Positions 44,467 through 52,764 are shown, numbered from the stretch's first letter. The stretch is DNA of 64,000 bases from Bradyrhizobium sp. DOA9 (GCF_000617845.2 NZ_DF820425.1:4949725-5013724), one strand, 5' to 3'. Numbers and translations: made by a program. Notes: generated by a model from the sequence alone, not told the origin.

Positions 44467-45270
44467 ATGGGGGTTTCAGGGAAAGTATCGGCGCGAATCT
44501 CAGCACAACTAAAAAAATATCAGAAGGTGCTGGAAACGGCGAAGCAGCGGGACATAGGCGAAGCCGATACAGTAACTATCATCACTGACTTCCTCTGCGA
44601 CGCGCTGGGCTACGACAAATACAAGGAAGTTTCCAGTGAGCATGCCATCCGCGGCACCTACGTCGACCGCGTCGTAACGGTCGATAATAAGAAGCGGTTC
44701 TTAATTGAGGCAAAAGCCATTGGCGTCGAGCTGAAGGATTCTCACGTCAAGCAAGCTGTCGACTATGCTGCCAACGAAGGCGTGTCTTGGGTTGTCCTGT
44801 CGAATGGCGCGATCTGGAGACTGTACAATCTGAAATTCGGCAAACCGATCGATAAGACGCTCGTCTTCGAAATCGACGTACTGTCATGCGATTGCAAGAG
44901 CGACGACGTAGTTGGATGCTTCGGCAGCTTAAGCGCCGAAGGCTATTCGAAGGACTCGCTGACCGAGCTGCTGACCGAAAAGCAAACCAGTAGCAAATAT
45001 ACAATCGCTGCCATATTGCGAACCGACAAGATGTTGGAAGCTATCCGCAAGGAGGTTCGCCGGCTCTCGGGCCTAAGGCTAGATCCTGAATATCTGTCCT
45101 CGTTGTTGGAAAATGAAATAGTAAAGCGGGAACTGGTCGACAGCGAAGAGGCACAGGCCGCCACAGCATATGTGAAAAAACTCAAGAAGGCGTCAGAGAG
45201 GGAGAAGGCTGAGGCTGCCAACGTGCCGAACGAAGTTGCGGCTGCCCAAGCCACACTGCAAACGACTTAG
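44467..45270 (+). CDS. Stand-alone HsdR_N-type nuclease-domain protein
   Basis: The 267-residue protein resembles the N-terminal PD-(D/E)xK domain of type I restriction subunit R (HsdR_N). It has an N-terminal helix (SAQLKKYQKVLETAKQRD), then ITDFLCDALGYDKYKEVSSE, then Asp67 in GTYVDRVV with Glu81 and Lys83 in LIEAKAIG. KQAVDYAANEGVSWVVLSNG and WRLYNL follow. The helicase and specificity parts are absent, so it is an orphan domain. A coiled-coil region ends the protein. The start is MGVSGKVSARIS at 44467; a GGAGG-preceded ATG at 44431 is also possible. The role may be defence or a remnant. Confidence 0.75.
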   Translation: MGVSGKVSARISAQLKKYQKVLETAKQRDIGEADTVTIITDFLCDALGYDKYKEVSSEHAIRGTYVDRVVTVDNKKRFLIEAKAIGVELKDSHVKQAVDYAANEGVSWVVLSNGAIWRLYNLKFGKPIDKTLVFEIDVLSCDCKSDDVVGCFGSLSAEGYSKDSLTELLTEKQTSSKYTIAAILRTDKMLEAIRKEVRRLSGLRLDPEYLSSLLENEIVKRELVDSEEAQAATAYVKKLKKASEREKAEAANVPNEVAAAQATLQTT

Positions 45271-45313
45271 GTAAAAGCTGCCAGTTGGTCGAGATCCGGC
45301 TGAGGAAGGGGAA

Positions 45314-46179
45314 ATGACCGACACGCCGAAATTCGGATTCTTTCCCGGGCGGCGCGACCGAGATCGCACCTTTCTTGAGATGGTCCGCGTAGAGGGAATT
45401 TTTCAAAGTGCTGCGGCAAAGCTCGAATGGGCAAACAGGCACATCGCCGAATTGGATCGGCAATCATCCGAGCATCTGAAAGCCACTTGCACCTTTCGTT
45501 TACAGCGATCCGGCCTGGCCGGCGGCACGCGCATGCTGTTCAATGCGCCCTACAGCGTACCGCTTCGCTTCGGCCTGATGATTGGGGATGTCGCCAATAA
45601 CCTGAGATCCACGCTCGACCACATTGCCTGGAAGGTGACGTCGCGACACGTTCCCGATGAAAATCTGCAGAGGAAAATTCAGTACCCGTTCCCCGGCAAG
45701 AACGGTCTTCAGCAAGCGATCAAAAGCACATTCCTGATCAGGGCTGGCGATGAAGCCGTAAAGATCGTTGAGAAGTACAGCGATGCCATCAACGGACTCG
45801 ATCAGCTCAACAACGGGGATAAACATCGGCTGACGACGCCACTTTCACAGGTGGCGGAAATCCGCGGCTCTCCACAAAGGCGCCCCCGCCAAACGACTAC
45901 GTCCCAGCCAACGAACTTCTGATGGGACCTCTACACAAGAAGACCATTCTGACAGGCGGCTTTCCGATCTACATGGACAGAAGCGGAGCCGTCGATCTGA
46001 GCAATTTTGATATGACGCTGCATTTGATTCTTTTGGATGGTCCCTTCGCAGGCCAGCCGGCGATTTTGGCTTTGAAGCATTTGGCGCAGACCGCAGAGGC
46101 GATCGTGGCGGACTTCTGCAAGGCATTCCCTAATATGCTGTCGCCGACGTACTTCGCTGGCGATGACGATCCTCTCTAA
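45314..46179 (+). pseudogene. Hypothetical gene apparently split by a frameshift
   Basis: The first frame (45314-45922) encodes a 202-residue protein opening MTDTPKFGFFPGRRDRDRTF, with GLMIGDVANNLRSTLDHIAW and LDQLNNGDKHRL in the middle. After that it turns into low-quality sequence (GSPQRRPRQTTTSQPTNF). The other frame is open from 45823 and runs through THFTGGG-like sequence into a well-formed C-terminal part (45922-46179, DLSNFDMTLHLILLDGPFAG). Both halves look native, so one base change near 45825-45880 probably broke a single gene of about 288 codons. Two overlapping genes joined by TGATG at 45920 are the alternative. Function unknown. Confidence 0.55.
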
Positions 46180-46243
46180 ATGCAACGGGCTGGCCGGGGA
46201 TACGACCTCGCTTTGAGACCGCCCGTAAATTTCCCAGGTCAGC

Positions 46244-46274
46244 AAAAACCCGCCGGCCCGGGAAGCCGACGGGT
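46244..46274 (-). terminator. Intrinsic terminator of the second double-glycine peptide
   Basis: On the minus strand ACCCGTCGGC (46274-46265), loop TTCCCGG, GCCGGCGGGT (46257-46248) with one mismatch, then TTTTT. It begins 11 bases after the stop of the peptide gene. Confidence 0.82.
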
Positions 46275-46284
46275 TTCGGCGGGC

Positions 46285-46473
46285 TCAATGGCCCAACAAA
46301 AACACCTTCGGGGGAAGCGGCTGAGGATTGAGGGCCACACGGTCGAGCGCGGAGGCTTGGTGCGAAACGGCAAATCGGTGCTGTAATCCACCTACGACGA
46401 TAATTCCGCCCACCACGCGATCGAGTTCATCAGAGTCCAATTCGGTAACCTTGAAATCGGCTGTATTGGTCAT
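46285..46473 (-). CDS. Double-glycine leader peptide, 62 residues (second copy type)
   Basis: With the start at 46473 (good site AAGGAGAGACC) the N-terminus ends ELDSDELDRVVGG, a double-glycine leader. The core begins IIVVGGLQHRFAV and has a C-terminal VALNPQPLPPK motif, a proline-rich tail seen in many bradyrhizobial peptides. It shares no sequence with the peptide at 43947 beyond the leader. A strong terminator follows the stop, so it is its own unit. Export would need a transporter encoded elsewhere. The frame extends to 46527 but with no second ribosome-binding site. Confidence 0.65.
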   Translation of the reverse strand: MTNTADFKVTELDSDELDRVVGGIIVVGGLQHRFAVSHQASALDRVALNPQPLPPKVFLLGH

Positions 46474-46894
46474 TGGTCTCTCCTTTTGCAGTACCATAGC
46501 TGCGCAGGCGAGAATGTGTCCGGCCACTGCGGCCGACTGTGAGCCAGATCACCCTCCTGTGAAGCGGATACTCTCAAGCTCGCCTCTCGGTGTCACAAGC
46601 CGTCCGCCGCCGCTCAATCGCGATCGTCAGGGCGATGTCGAGGCATCTGGCGAACGCCACGATCAATTCGGTGGGTATACTCTTGTGAAACCTATCAACC
46701 AGCGCCGCAGTGACCCGCGATCAATATCAGGATGCCATCGCGTGTTGGATCGAGGCTGCCGGGATGGAACATCGCCCCATCCCCGTCCCCTCGTACTTGC
46801 GCCGCGCTGCGCTGCGGCCGGGTAGTTGAAATCCACAAAACCCGCTGACAACGCCTGCGAAACGTGTACGCTTCCCCAAAACCGGAGGAGCGGC

Positions 46895-47065
46895 ATGTTT
46901 GAAATCAAGGGTTTCGACACGGCGGGCGTCGTCAGCCTCAAGCGGCCTTCACTCGCGGCGGCCCTCAAGAAGGCCCGAGAGCTGGTCGAGGACGGCTGCT
47001 GGGACGTTCAGGTCGTCGATCCCGCCGGCCGGGTCTACTCTTCGTTCGAGGAGCAAGCGGCCTAG
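46895..47065 (+). CDS. Small hypothetical protein, 56 residues
   Basis: The frame starts MFEIKGFDTAGVVSLKRPSL with GGAGGAGCGG upstream, an excellent ribosome-binding site. The rest, AAALKKARELVEDGCWDVQV and VDPAGRVYSSFEEQ, looks like a compact alpha/beta fold. No family name comes to mind, but the composition resembles the surrounding core genes rather than the accessory segment. I therefore place the right edge of that segment before it. It converges with the membrane gene at 47077, 11 bases away. Confidence 0.7.
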   Translation: MFEIKGFDTAGVVSLKRPSLAAALKKARELVEDGCWDVQVVDPAGRVYSSFEEQAA

Positions 47066-47076
47066 CGCGCCTCGCT

Positions 47077-47802
47077 TCAGCTGTCCGGCACTGCGACCGT
47101 AGCCGGCGCGGTCAGTGGCGCCCCTCCGATCGACACCGGGCCCAGAGGCCCCAGCGGCTTGGGCTCGCGCACCAGCCGCTTGCGCATCGCGGCGGACAGG
47201 CCGTAGCGCGCGTTCGCTCTGCGAACGGACGACGTCACGTCCGACATCATCACGTTCTGCAGCGATTCGACCTTGGCGATCAGCGTCGACAGCTGCGAGG
47301 AGATCTTCTTCACGTCGATCCGCTCGTCGGTGATGCTCTGCCGCAGCGACAGCAGCAGCATCGAATCCTGCTGCAGCAGAACCGAGTTCTGGTCCGCCGC
47401 CTGGTTGTTCTGCTGCAGCAACGCGGTGTGTTGCTGCTGGGCCGCCTGAATGTCCTTCAACGCAGCGATGACGGGGTCCGGCTTCGGCTCGGGCGCTTCC
47501 GGACGCGGAAGCAGCTCGGCCAGGCGAGCGACGTTCAGCGAGGAAAAATCCGCCGGCGAGGTGTAGACGGCCGCCGCGCCGTTGATGGCCAACGCACAAA
47601 GCGCAAAGGCCATGATCGGTTTGCGGCTGGATCGCTTGACCGGCTCCGCGGCCTCGGGAGTCTCGGATTGCCGGGATGCCGCGGCATCGGCCAGTGCGAC
47701 GGCGTCGAGCTCTTCGGCGAAGCTTGCTGTTTCGAAGGACGTGGTCACGTGCTTGGACCCCAATGAGCGAGCAACAGGCGGCCGCCCTTGGAACGTCCTC
47801 AC
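47077..47802 (-). CDS. Single-pass membrane protein with coiled coil
   Basis: The 241-residue protein has an acidic cytoplasmic N-terminus and one transmembrane segment (KPIMAFALCALAINGAAAVY near residues 61-80). A proline-rich spacer follows, then a long glutamine-rich coiled coil (DIQAAQQQHTALLQQNNQAA). The periplasmic end is a Pro-Gly-rich region. Its layout, anchor plus periplasmic coiled coil, suggests a structural or partner-binding role in the envelope. No known motif. The start at 47802 is supported only by the open frame. A repeated Gln-codon tract makes the middle low in complexity. Confidence 0.75.
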   Translation of the reverse strand: MRTFQGRPPVARSLGSKHVTTSFETASFAEELDAVALADAAASRQSETPEAAEPVKRSSRKPIMAFALCALAINGAAAVYTSPADFSSLNVARLAELLPRPEAPEPKPDPVIAALKDIQAAQQQHTALLQQNNQAADQNSVLLQQDSMLLLSLRQSITDERIDVKKISSQLSTLIAKVESLQNVMMSDVTSSVRRANARYGLSAAMRKRLVREPKPLGPLGPVSIGGAPLTAPATVAVPDS

Positions 47803-48110
47803 GACGAGTCCTTGTACGCAGCACCCTTACACAACTGCCTAAAATTGTGAGCTTTTCTGATTAATTCCACGTTAGCGGCCGGGCCGGCAGACGGCTCGGA
47901 AACCCCGGTCGATTACGGATCTGCACGCTCTCGCCGCACAGCCCCAACCATGGCCGCCTCCGCAACGGATTTTCCGAATTCTGGCATCATGCCACTGTTT
48001 TGCCCGACGGATCAAGGGTCGAACGTCGGGGTCCATCGTCTCCGGTGCAGGACGCATGACCGCACAATGACTTAGCTACTGTGCATGGGGTTGTTTTCGC
48101 AGTTTTTGAT
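47803..48110 (+). other. Intergenic region upstream of the 47802 gene
   Basis: About 308 bases between the divergent start at 47802 and the end of the Mfd-like gene. I see no supported gene; an antisense frame at 47872-48057 lacks a good start. Toward 48075-48110 the sequence is T-rich (GGGGTTGTTTTCGCAGTTTT), which may serve as terminator for a plus-strand transcript. No other structure is evident. Confidence 0.4.
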
Positions 48111-51100
48111 TTACCCCTCGTCCAGCAGCTCGAACAGCTCCTCCACCCGCTCGAACGGCGCATCGCGCATCGGGCTATGATAGACGACGCGGTCGCCGTC
48201 GCGTTGCAGTGACTTGCCGCGTGACTTGCGCAGGCGTCCGGGCAGGAACGTCGCGGCCGCGGCTTCCGGGCCGACGTCGAGGCGGATGATGCCGCGTCGC
48301 TTGCATTCGATCCTGAGCTTGGCCGCGGCGAAGAAGTCGCGCGCGAGCTTCGGCAAGGGTCCGAAGCGGCGGGAGGTCTCCTCCTCGAGGTCGTCGAGAT
48401 CGTCCTCGTCGTTGCATCGCGCGGCGCGGGCATAGAGCTCGAGCCGCACCGGCTCGGACTGCACGTAGCTCTCGGGCAGCATGTCCCCGACCGGCAGGTT
48501 GAGGTCGGGCACCCACAGCGCAGCGTGCTGCTCGTCAGTCTTCTCCGAGGCCATTTTCAGGAGGTGGCTGTAGAGCACCGGTCCGAACACCTGGACGTGG
48601 CCGGATTGCTGCTCCGAGAACAGATCGCCCGCGCCTCGCAGGTCGAGGTCGCGCTCGCTGATGGCAAAGCCCGCGCCCGGCCGGCTGAATTCCTCGAGCA
48701 CGGCGAGGCGCTTCTCGGATTGTCCTGATGCCGTCTCGGTGAGCAGATGCGCGAAGGCGCGGATGCCGCTGCGGCCGACGCGTCCGCGCAGCTGGTGCAG
48801 CTGGGCAAGGCCGAACTTTTCCGGCCAGCACACCACGATGGTGTTGGCGCGGGGAATGTCGAGGCCGCTCTCCACGATGTTGGTCGCGAGCAGGACGTCG
48901 GCATGGCCTTCGACGAAGCTCATCATGCGGTCGTCGATCTCGTCGGCCGCCAGCCTGCCATGCAGACAGACGATGCGAAGGTCCGGCGCCACGGCCCGTA
49001 CCCGCGCCAGCATGGGATCGAGATCCTGGATGCGCGGGCAGATCAAGAAACTTTGGCCGTGGCGGCGCTGCTCGCGGAGCAGTGCCGAGGCGATCGCCGC
49101 ATCCGACAGCGGCGCGATCCTTGTCGCGACCGGAAGCCGGTGCACCGGGGGCGAAGCGATCACGCTGAGATCGCGGAAGCCGGCAAGGCCGGCGGCCAGC
49201 GTGCGCGGGATCGGCGTCGCGCTCATCATCAGGACATGGACGTTCCTGGCGAGCCCTGCGAGCTTGGCCTTCTCCGCCGCGCCAAAATGCTGCTCCTCGT
49301 CGACGATGACGAGGCCGAGATCGTCGAACCTGACGTCCTTGCCGGTGAGCGCCTGCGTGCCGATCACGACCTTGATCCGGCCGCTGCGCAGGCCCTCCCT
49401 GGTGTCCCGCAGCGCCGCGCCCGAGGTGGCGCGCGACAGGTTGCCGACCTCGATGCCGAACGGGGCAAAGCGCTTCTGGAACGTCGCGACGTGCTGGCGG
49501 GCCAGCACCGTCGTCGGCACCGCGACCGCCACCTGCTTGCCCGACAGCACCACGGCGGCCGCGGCGCGCAGCGCGACCTCGGTCTTGCCGAAGCCGACGT
49601 CGCCGCAGATCACCCGGTCCATCGGATGGCCCGATGCGAGATCGTCCAGCACGTCCCGGATCGCCTGGGCCTGGTCGATGGTCGTGAAGTAGGGAAAGCG
49701 CGCGACGAACTTCTCGTAGGCCGATCCCGGCGGCACCAGCTTTTCGCCGCGCCGCCGCCGTCGCTGGCTGATGTGCCTGGCGAGCGCCTTGCCCGCGATC
49801 TGGATCTCGCGCTCGGCCTCGCCGCGGCGCGCCCACCATGTGCTGCCGTCCGCCTTGTCGAGCGAAACCTTGCCGAGCTCGGCGGCGTAAGGCCACATCA
49901 AGGCGAGATCGGGCGGCGGCACCAGCACCGCATTGTCGCCGGCGAACTTCAGGCGGATCATCTCGCGCATCGCGCCGCCGCCGGTGTTGACCGTCTGCAG
50001 GCCGTCGAGCACGGCAAGGCCGCGCTGGAGATGAACGACCACGGTGCCCTGCTCCGGCGCGTCGGCATGGTCGAAGGCCGCGCTCCAGGCGCGCGCCAAC
50101 GGTTGCGGATGATGCGCGCGGCTGCCGAGCACGTCGGACGCCGTCACCACGACCAGAGGCTTCTTCCCCGGCACGACGAAGCCGGCATCGAGATCGGCGA
50201 GCAGCGCCGCCTCGCCGCACCGTCCGCGCGCCACCTCCCCCCAGTCCTCACAGCGCTCCGCCTTGACGCCGCTCATCCGCTCCATCACGCGCAGATCGTC
50301 CTCGTGCGCGGCGACGAGGACCAGCCGCGACCCGGCCCGGCGCGTCTCCTCGACGAAGCCGCGCAACGCCTTTCGGGAGGATGTCAGCTTCGAGAACTCC
50401 GGGATGGCCTGGCACGGCGCCGTCCGCGGCAACACCTTCATGCCCTTGGAGAGCCGCTTCCAATCGCTCCGCCCGAGATATTCGCGCTGCCGCTCGCTGC
50501 GGGGCGCGGCCTCCTCGATCGTGTCGAGCCATCCGTCGGCGTGCAAGGGAACGCTTGCATCGGCGATCCATTTGGCGCCCGCGCAATAATCGAACAGGCT
50601 CGCGCGCTTGCCGCCCTTGCCGGCAAGGCCGAGCCGCTCCGACATGGGATCGACGAGCAGCTCCCTGGTTTCGAAAATGATCCTGTGCTCATGCGGGTCG
50701 AACGCCACGATCCGTTTGATCGTCTGCTGCGAATGCTCGATCCGGAACGGCCCCAGCGCGCCGGCGGGAAATATCTCGAAGGTCTGGCCGTGAAACAGCG
50801 CCCCGCCCGGATAGTCCGGCTCGTCGTCGAGATCGTAACCGAGGGATTGGAGGCGGGACTCGAGGTCGTGCTCGGAGAACGGGCCGCCCACCTTCAAGCT
50901 CAGGCTCAGGCGCGACAGGCTGGCCGGCGGCGGCAGGCGCTCCATCACCGCCTCCGCCGTCGAGACGAGAAACACCGGCTTCTTGGATTTCGCAAGACGC
51001 CTCAGAACGGAGGCTCTGCGCCCTGCAAGCTCGTGCGACGGCTCCAGCTGATCGAACGGCAACGTGTTCAAGCGCGGAAACACCATCACCTCGCAGGAAG

Positions 51101-51314
51101 GGTCGAGCGCGTGAATGACGCTGCCGAGCCGCTCGGCCCTGTTCTCGCTCTCGGCGAGAAAGACGATGCCGCTGCGTCCGGACTGCTTCCATTGTGCAAG
51201 CAGATGAAGGGCCATCATGCCGAGAGGCGAGGAAGACGAGATCGTGGCGCGCTGCGATCCTTTGCTCTTCTTCGGCGGCTTCTTGGTCACGCCCGCCTTC
51301 TTGGAAAGCCTCAC
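48111..51314 (-). CDS. Mfd-like DEAD-box helicase, diverged paralogue
   Basis: The protein keeps the Mfd order: a UvrB-like N-terminal part, a middle domain, a RecG-like helicase (GDVGFGKTEVALRAAAAVVL, DEEQHFGAAEKA, SATPIPRTLAAG, TNIVESGLDIPRANT, LHQLRGRVGRSGI) and a TRG/D7-like end. The RNA-polymerase-interacting segment is altered: the canonical VHVDHGIGRF is replaced by VVHLQRGLAVLDGLQTV. It may thus not bind RNA polymerase in the usual way. It is distinct from the canonical mfd at 22202. The start is unclear. The frame is open to 51494 but a terminator abuts that GTG, so I give the GTG at 51314; a later start is unlikely because Mfd-like sequence begins near residue 25. Confidence 0.85.
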   Translation of the reverse strand: MRLSKKAGVTKKPPKKSKGSQRATISSSSPLGMMALHLLAQWKQSGRSGIVFLAESENRAERLGSVIHALDPSCEVMVFPRLNTLPFDQLEPSHELAGRRASVLRRLAKSKKPVFLVSTAEAVMERLPPPASLSRLSLSLKVGGPFSEHDLESRLQSLGYDLDDEPDYPGGALFHGQTFEIFPAGALGPFRIEHSQQTIKRIVAFDPHEHRIIFETRELLVDPMSERLGLAGKGGKRASLFDYCAGAKWIADASVPLHADGWLDTIEEAAPRSERQREYLGRSDWKRLSKGMKVLPRTAPCQAIPEFSKLTSSRKALRGFVEETRRAGSRLVLVAAHEDDLRVMERMSGVKAERCEDWGEVARGRCGEAALLADLDAGFVVPGKKPLVVVTASDVLGSRAHHPQPLARAWSAAFDHADAPEQGTVVVHLQRGLAVLDGLQTVNTGGGAMREMIRLKFAGDNAVLVPPPDLALMWPYAAELGKVSLDKADGSTWWARRGEAEREIQIAGKALARHISQRRRRRGEKLVPPGSAYEKFVARFPYFTTIDQAQAIRDVLDDLASGHPMDRVICGDVGFGKTEVALRAAAAVVLSGKQVAVAVPTTVLARQHVATFQKRFAPFGIEVGNLSRATSGAALRDTREGLRSGRIKVVIGTQALTGKDVRFDDLGLVIVDEEQHFGAAEKAKLAGLARNVHVLMMSATPIPRTLAAGLAGFRDLSVIASPPVHRLPVATRIAPLSDAAIASALLREQRRHGQSFLICPRIQDLDPMLARVRAVAPDLRIVCLHGRLAADEIDDRMMSFVEGHADVLLATNIVESGLDIPRANTIVVCWPEKFGLAQLHQLRGRVGRSGIRAFAHLLTETASGQSEKRLAVLEEFSRPGAGFAISERDLDLRGAGDLFSEQQSGHVQVFGPVLYSHLLKMASEKTDEQHAALWVPDLNLPVGDMLPESYVQSEPVRLELYARAARCNDEDDLDDLEEETSRRFGPLPKLARDFFAAAKLRIECKRRGIIRLDVGPEAAAATFLPGRLRKSRGKSLQRDGDRVVYHSPMRDAPFERVEELFELLDEG

Positions 51315-51495
51315 TTGATCCCGCTTCTGCTCTTGAATCGCCGCAAACTGAGTGCGAGCCGCCTCGATCCTCGAATCGGCAGCTCGCCGCCATGCATATG
51401 GGATTTGCCATGCGAACGCACCCCTCCCCGGCAACGTTCGAGGCGGCGGCGCGATCCCTTTCGATCCGGCTTTTGACCGTGAGAATGGCGGCACG

Positions 51496-51526
51496 AAAAA
51501 CCCCAGCGCTTGGAGCCACGCTGGGG
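51496..51526 (-). terminator. Intrinsic terminator just upstream of the Mfd-like gene
   Basis: On the minus strand CGCCCCAGCG...CGCTGGGGTTTTT: stem CCCCAGCG/CGCTGGGG (51519-51526 with 51501-51508), a 10-base loop and five T. It points into the Mfd-like gene, so it either ends an upstream transcript or acts as an attenuator in its leader. Confidence 0.8.
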
Positions 51527-51730
51527 CGTTTCGTTCAAAATGAATCGGTTAAGCAATGACCTCTTCTTAGCAGCGGGTTCGCCGGGCGCTTGTGAATTGG
51601 TTCACACGCATTCGAGGTTCCAGGACTGGCCGATCGGACCAACTCCGGCCGGCCGGAACGGGCTACCGCATCGTCCGGTTTGAGCGCGCCCTCGCCGCGC
51701 GCTATGATGCCCGCTTTGACGGAGGATCAT

Positions 51731-51970
51731 TTGAAACCATTCATTTTCATCGGCGCCGTCGCGCTGCTTGCGGCGGTCCCCTGCCATGCACAGACGCTGG
51801 TCGATCCCAGCAAGGTCGCTCCCGAATACCGGGAGGCGGCCGAGAAGCGCCGGGCCGAGCAGCTGCGCCAGCGCGAATGCGCGCGGCAGGCCGATCTCGA
51901 GAAGGTGCTGCCGAGGGACCGCACCGCCTTCCTCAACCGTTGCCTGGAAACGATGGCGGCCAAGCAATAG
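51731..51970 (+). CDS. Small secreted protein, 79 residues, TTG start
   Basis: A perfect GGAGG with five-base spacing precedes a TTG at 51731. That start gives MKPFIFIGAVALLAAVPCHA, a clean signal peptide ending at an AxA-like site. The mature part (QTLVDPSKVAPEYREAAEKR, then CARQADLEKVLPRDR) is charged and helical, with two cysteines (ECARQ and NRCLE). ATG codons further upstream in the frame would spoil the signal peptide, so the TTG is preferred. The family is unknown; a short periplasmic helper protein is the simplest reading. Confidence 0.7.
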   Translation: MKPFIFIGAVALLAAVPCHAQTLVDPSKVAPEYREAAEKRRAEQLRQRECARQADLEKVLPRDRTAFLNRCLETMAAKQ

Positions 51971-52085
51971 CGGCTGACCGACTGTTTCGACCGGAATCGT
52001 CTGCGACGGGCCGACGGCATTCAAGCTTTCTTCAGATATTTCGGATCAGCTGACGATCCATTTTCAAAGCGATTGTCATCCGCGC

Positions 52086-52370
52086 ATGAGTTCGGTCCAG
52101 ATCCAGTGCACGCGGTGCAAGAACGTGTTTCGCGATCACGCCGGGCGGTTGCAGGACGGCTATTCCAGGCAATGTCCGAGCTGCGAAGTCGTCCTGTTCT
52201 TCGGCGAGGACTCTCAACATCCCTTCATCAAGCGGGCGATGCGCCATGCGCGCCAGGTCCGCAAGGAGATGCGGGAGCTGCAGGCCGCGAGGCTTGCCGC
52301 ATCCGAGCCGGAGGTGGCGCAGTCGAGGAGATTTGCAGGCAGGACGCGATCGGCGACGCGGGAGGACTAG
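52086..52370 (+). CDS. Small zinc-ribbon protein, 94 residues
   Basis: MSSVQIQCTRCKNVFRDHAG and the following QCPSC give two CxxC pairs (CTRC and CPSC, 18 residues apart), a zinc-ribbon arrangement. A helical, arginine-rich tail follows (IKRAMRHARQVRKEMRELQA). The protein may bind RNA or DNA or act as a chaperone-like adaptor. The ATG at 52086 is not strongly preceded by a ribosome-binding site. It converges with the Nudix gene 5 bases beyond. Other short two-CxxC proteins in this window lie at 54222 and 62863. Confidence 0.7.
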   Translation: MSSVQIQCTRCKNVFRDHAGRLQDGYSRQCPSCEVVLFFGEDSQHPFIKRAMRHARQVRKEMRELQAARLAASEPEVAQSRRFAGRTRSATRED

Positions 52371-52374
52371 CGGC

Positions 52375-52764
52375 TCAGCTTCGCCGCTTGCGCGGAAACA
52401 GGCGGTCGCGGATATAGCGCGAGGTCGGCGTCAGGCGGATGCCGCGCGGCTTGTGCCAGGCGGCGCGGTCGATCTCCTTCTTGTCGCCGATCGCCAGCCT
52501 GCCCTTGGCGGACTTTGCGATGAAGATCGCGTCGCTCATCTTGCGGCCGGAGCGCTTGTTCCTCGCCTTCACTTCCTTCCAGAGGCTGATCCTGCCGAGC
52601 TTCAGCTTGGGCAGTTCCTCCTTGATCTCCCGGCGCAGGCAGTCCTTCTCCGACTCGCGCGCACGCTTGCGGCCGCCCGGAAACATCCACAGGCCGTCGG
52701 ACCGGCGTCTGACCAACAATACCTTGCCGCGTCTGGCGGCAACCAGCTTGGAAGACTTCGCCAT
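52375..52764 (-). CDS. Nudix hydrolase
   Basis: The 129-residue protein has the Nudix box, GRKRARESEKDCLRREIKEE, fitting Gx5Ex7REUxEExGU except that the last Gly is Pro (EELPKL). Nudix enzymes hydrolyse nucleoside diphosphates linked to other moieties. The substrate cannot be told. The start at 52764 (MAKSSKLVAARRGKVLLVRR) has the expected beta strand before the box. The frame extends to 52866 over non-native sequence. The C-terminal tail is rich in arginine and lysine, as in some RNA-related Nudix proteins. Confidence 0.88.
   Translation of the reverse strand: MAKSSKLVAARRGKVLLVRRRSDGLWMFPGGRKRARESEKDCLRREIKEELPKLKLGRISLWKEVKARNKRSGRKMSDAIFIAKSAKGRLAIGDKKEIDRAAWHKPRGIRLTPTSRYIRDRLFPRKRRS

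Larger units (their letters stand above)
42800..46894. other. Accessory segment downstream of tRNA-Lys
   Basis: From the tRNA 3' end to the gene at 46895 the sequence is visibly less GC-rich than the rest. It carries small orphan genes: two double-glycine leader peptides, a DUF6894-like protein, an HsdR_N-like nuclease and a broken gene. I see no integrase and no clear second copy of the tRNA 3' end, so it may be a decayed island. Gaps 42800-43108, 44136-44466 and 46474-46894 have no convincing gene. Confidence 0.5.

Noticed and set aside
48747-51476. A 909-codon plus-strand frame opposite the Mfd-like gene
   Set aside because: Same kind of antisense shadow; the opposite strand has clear helicase motifs.
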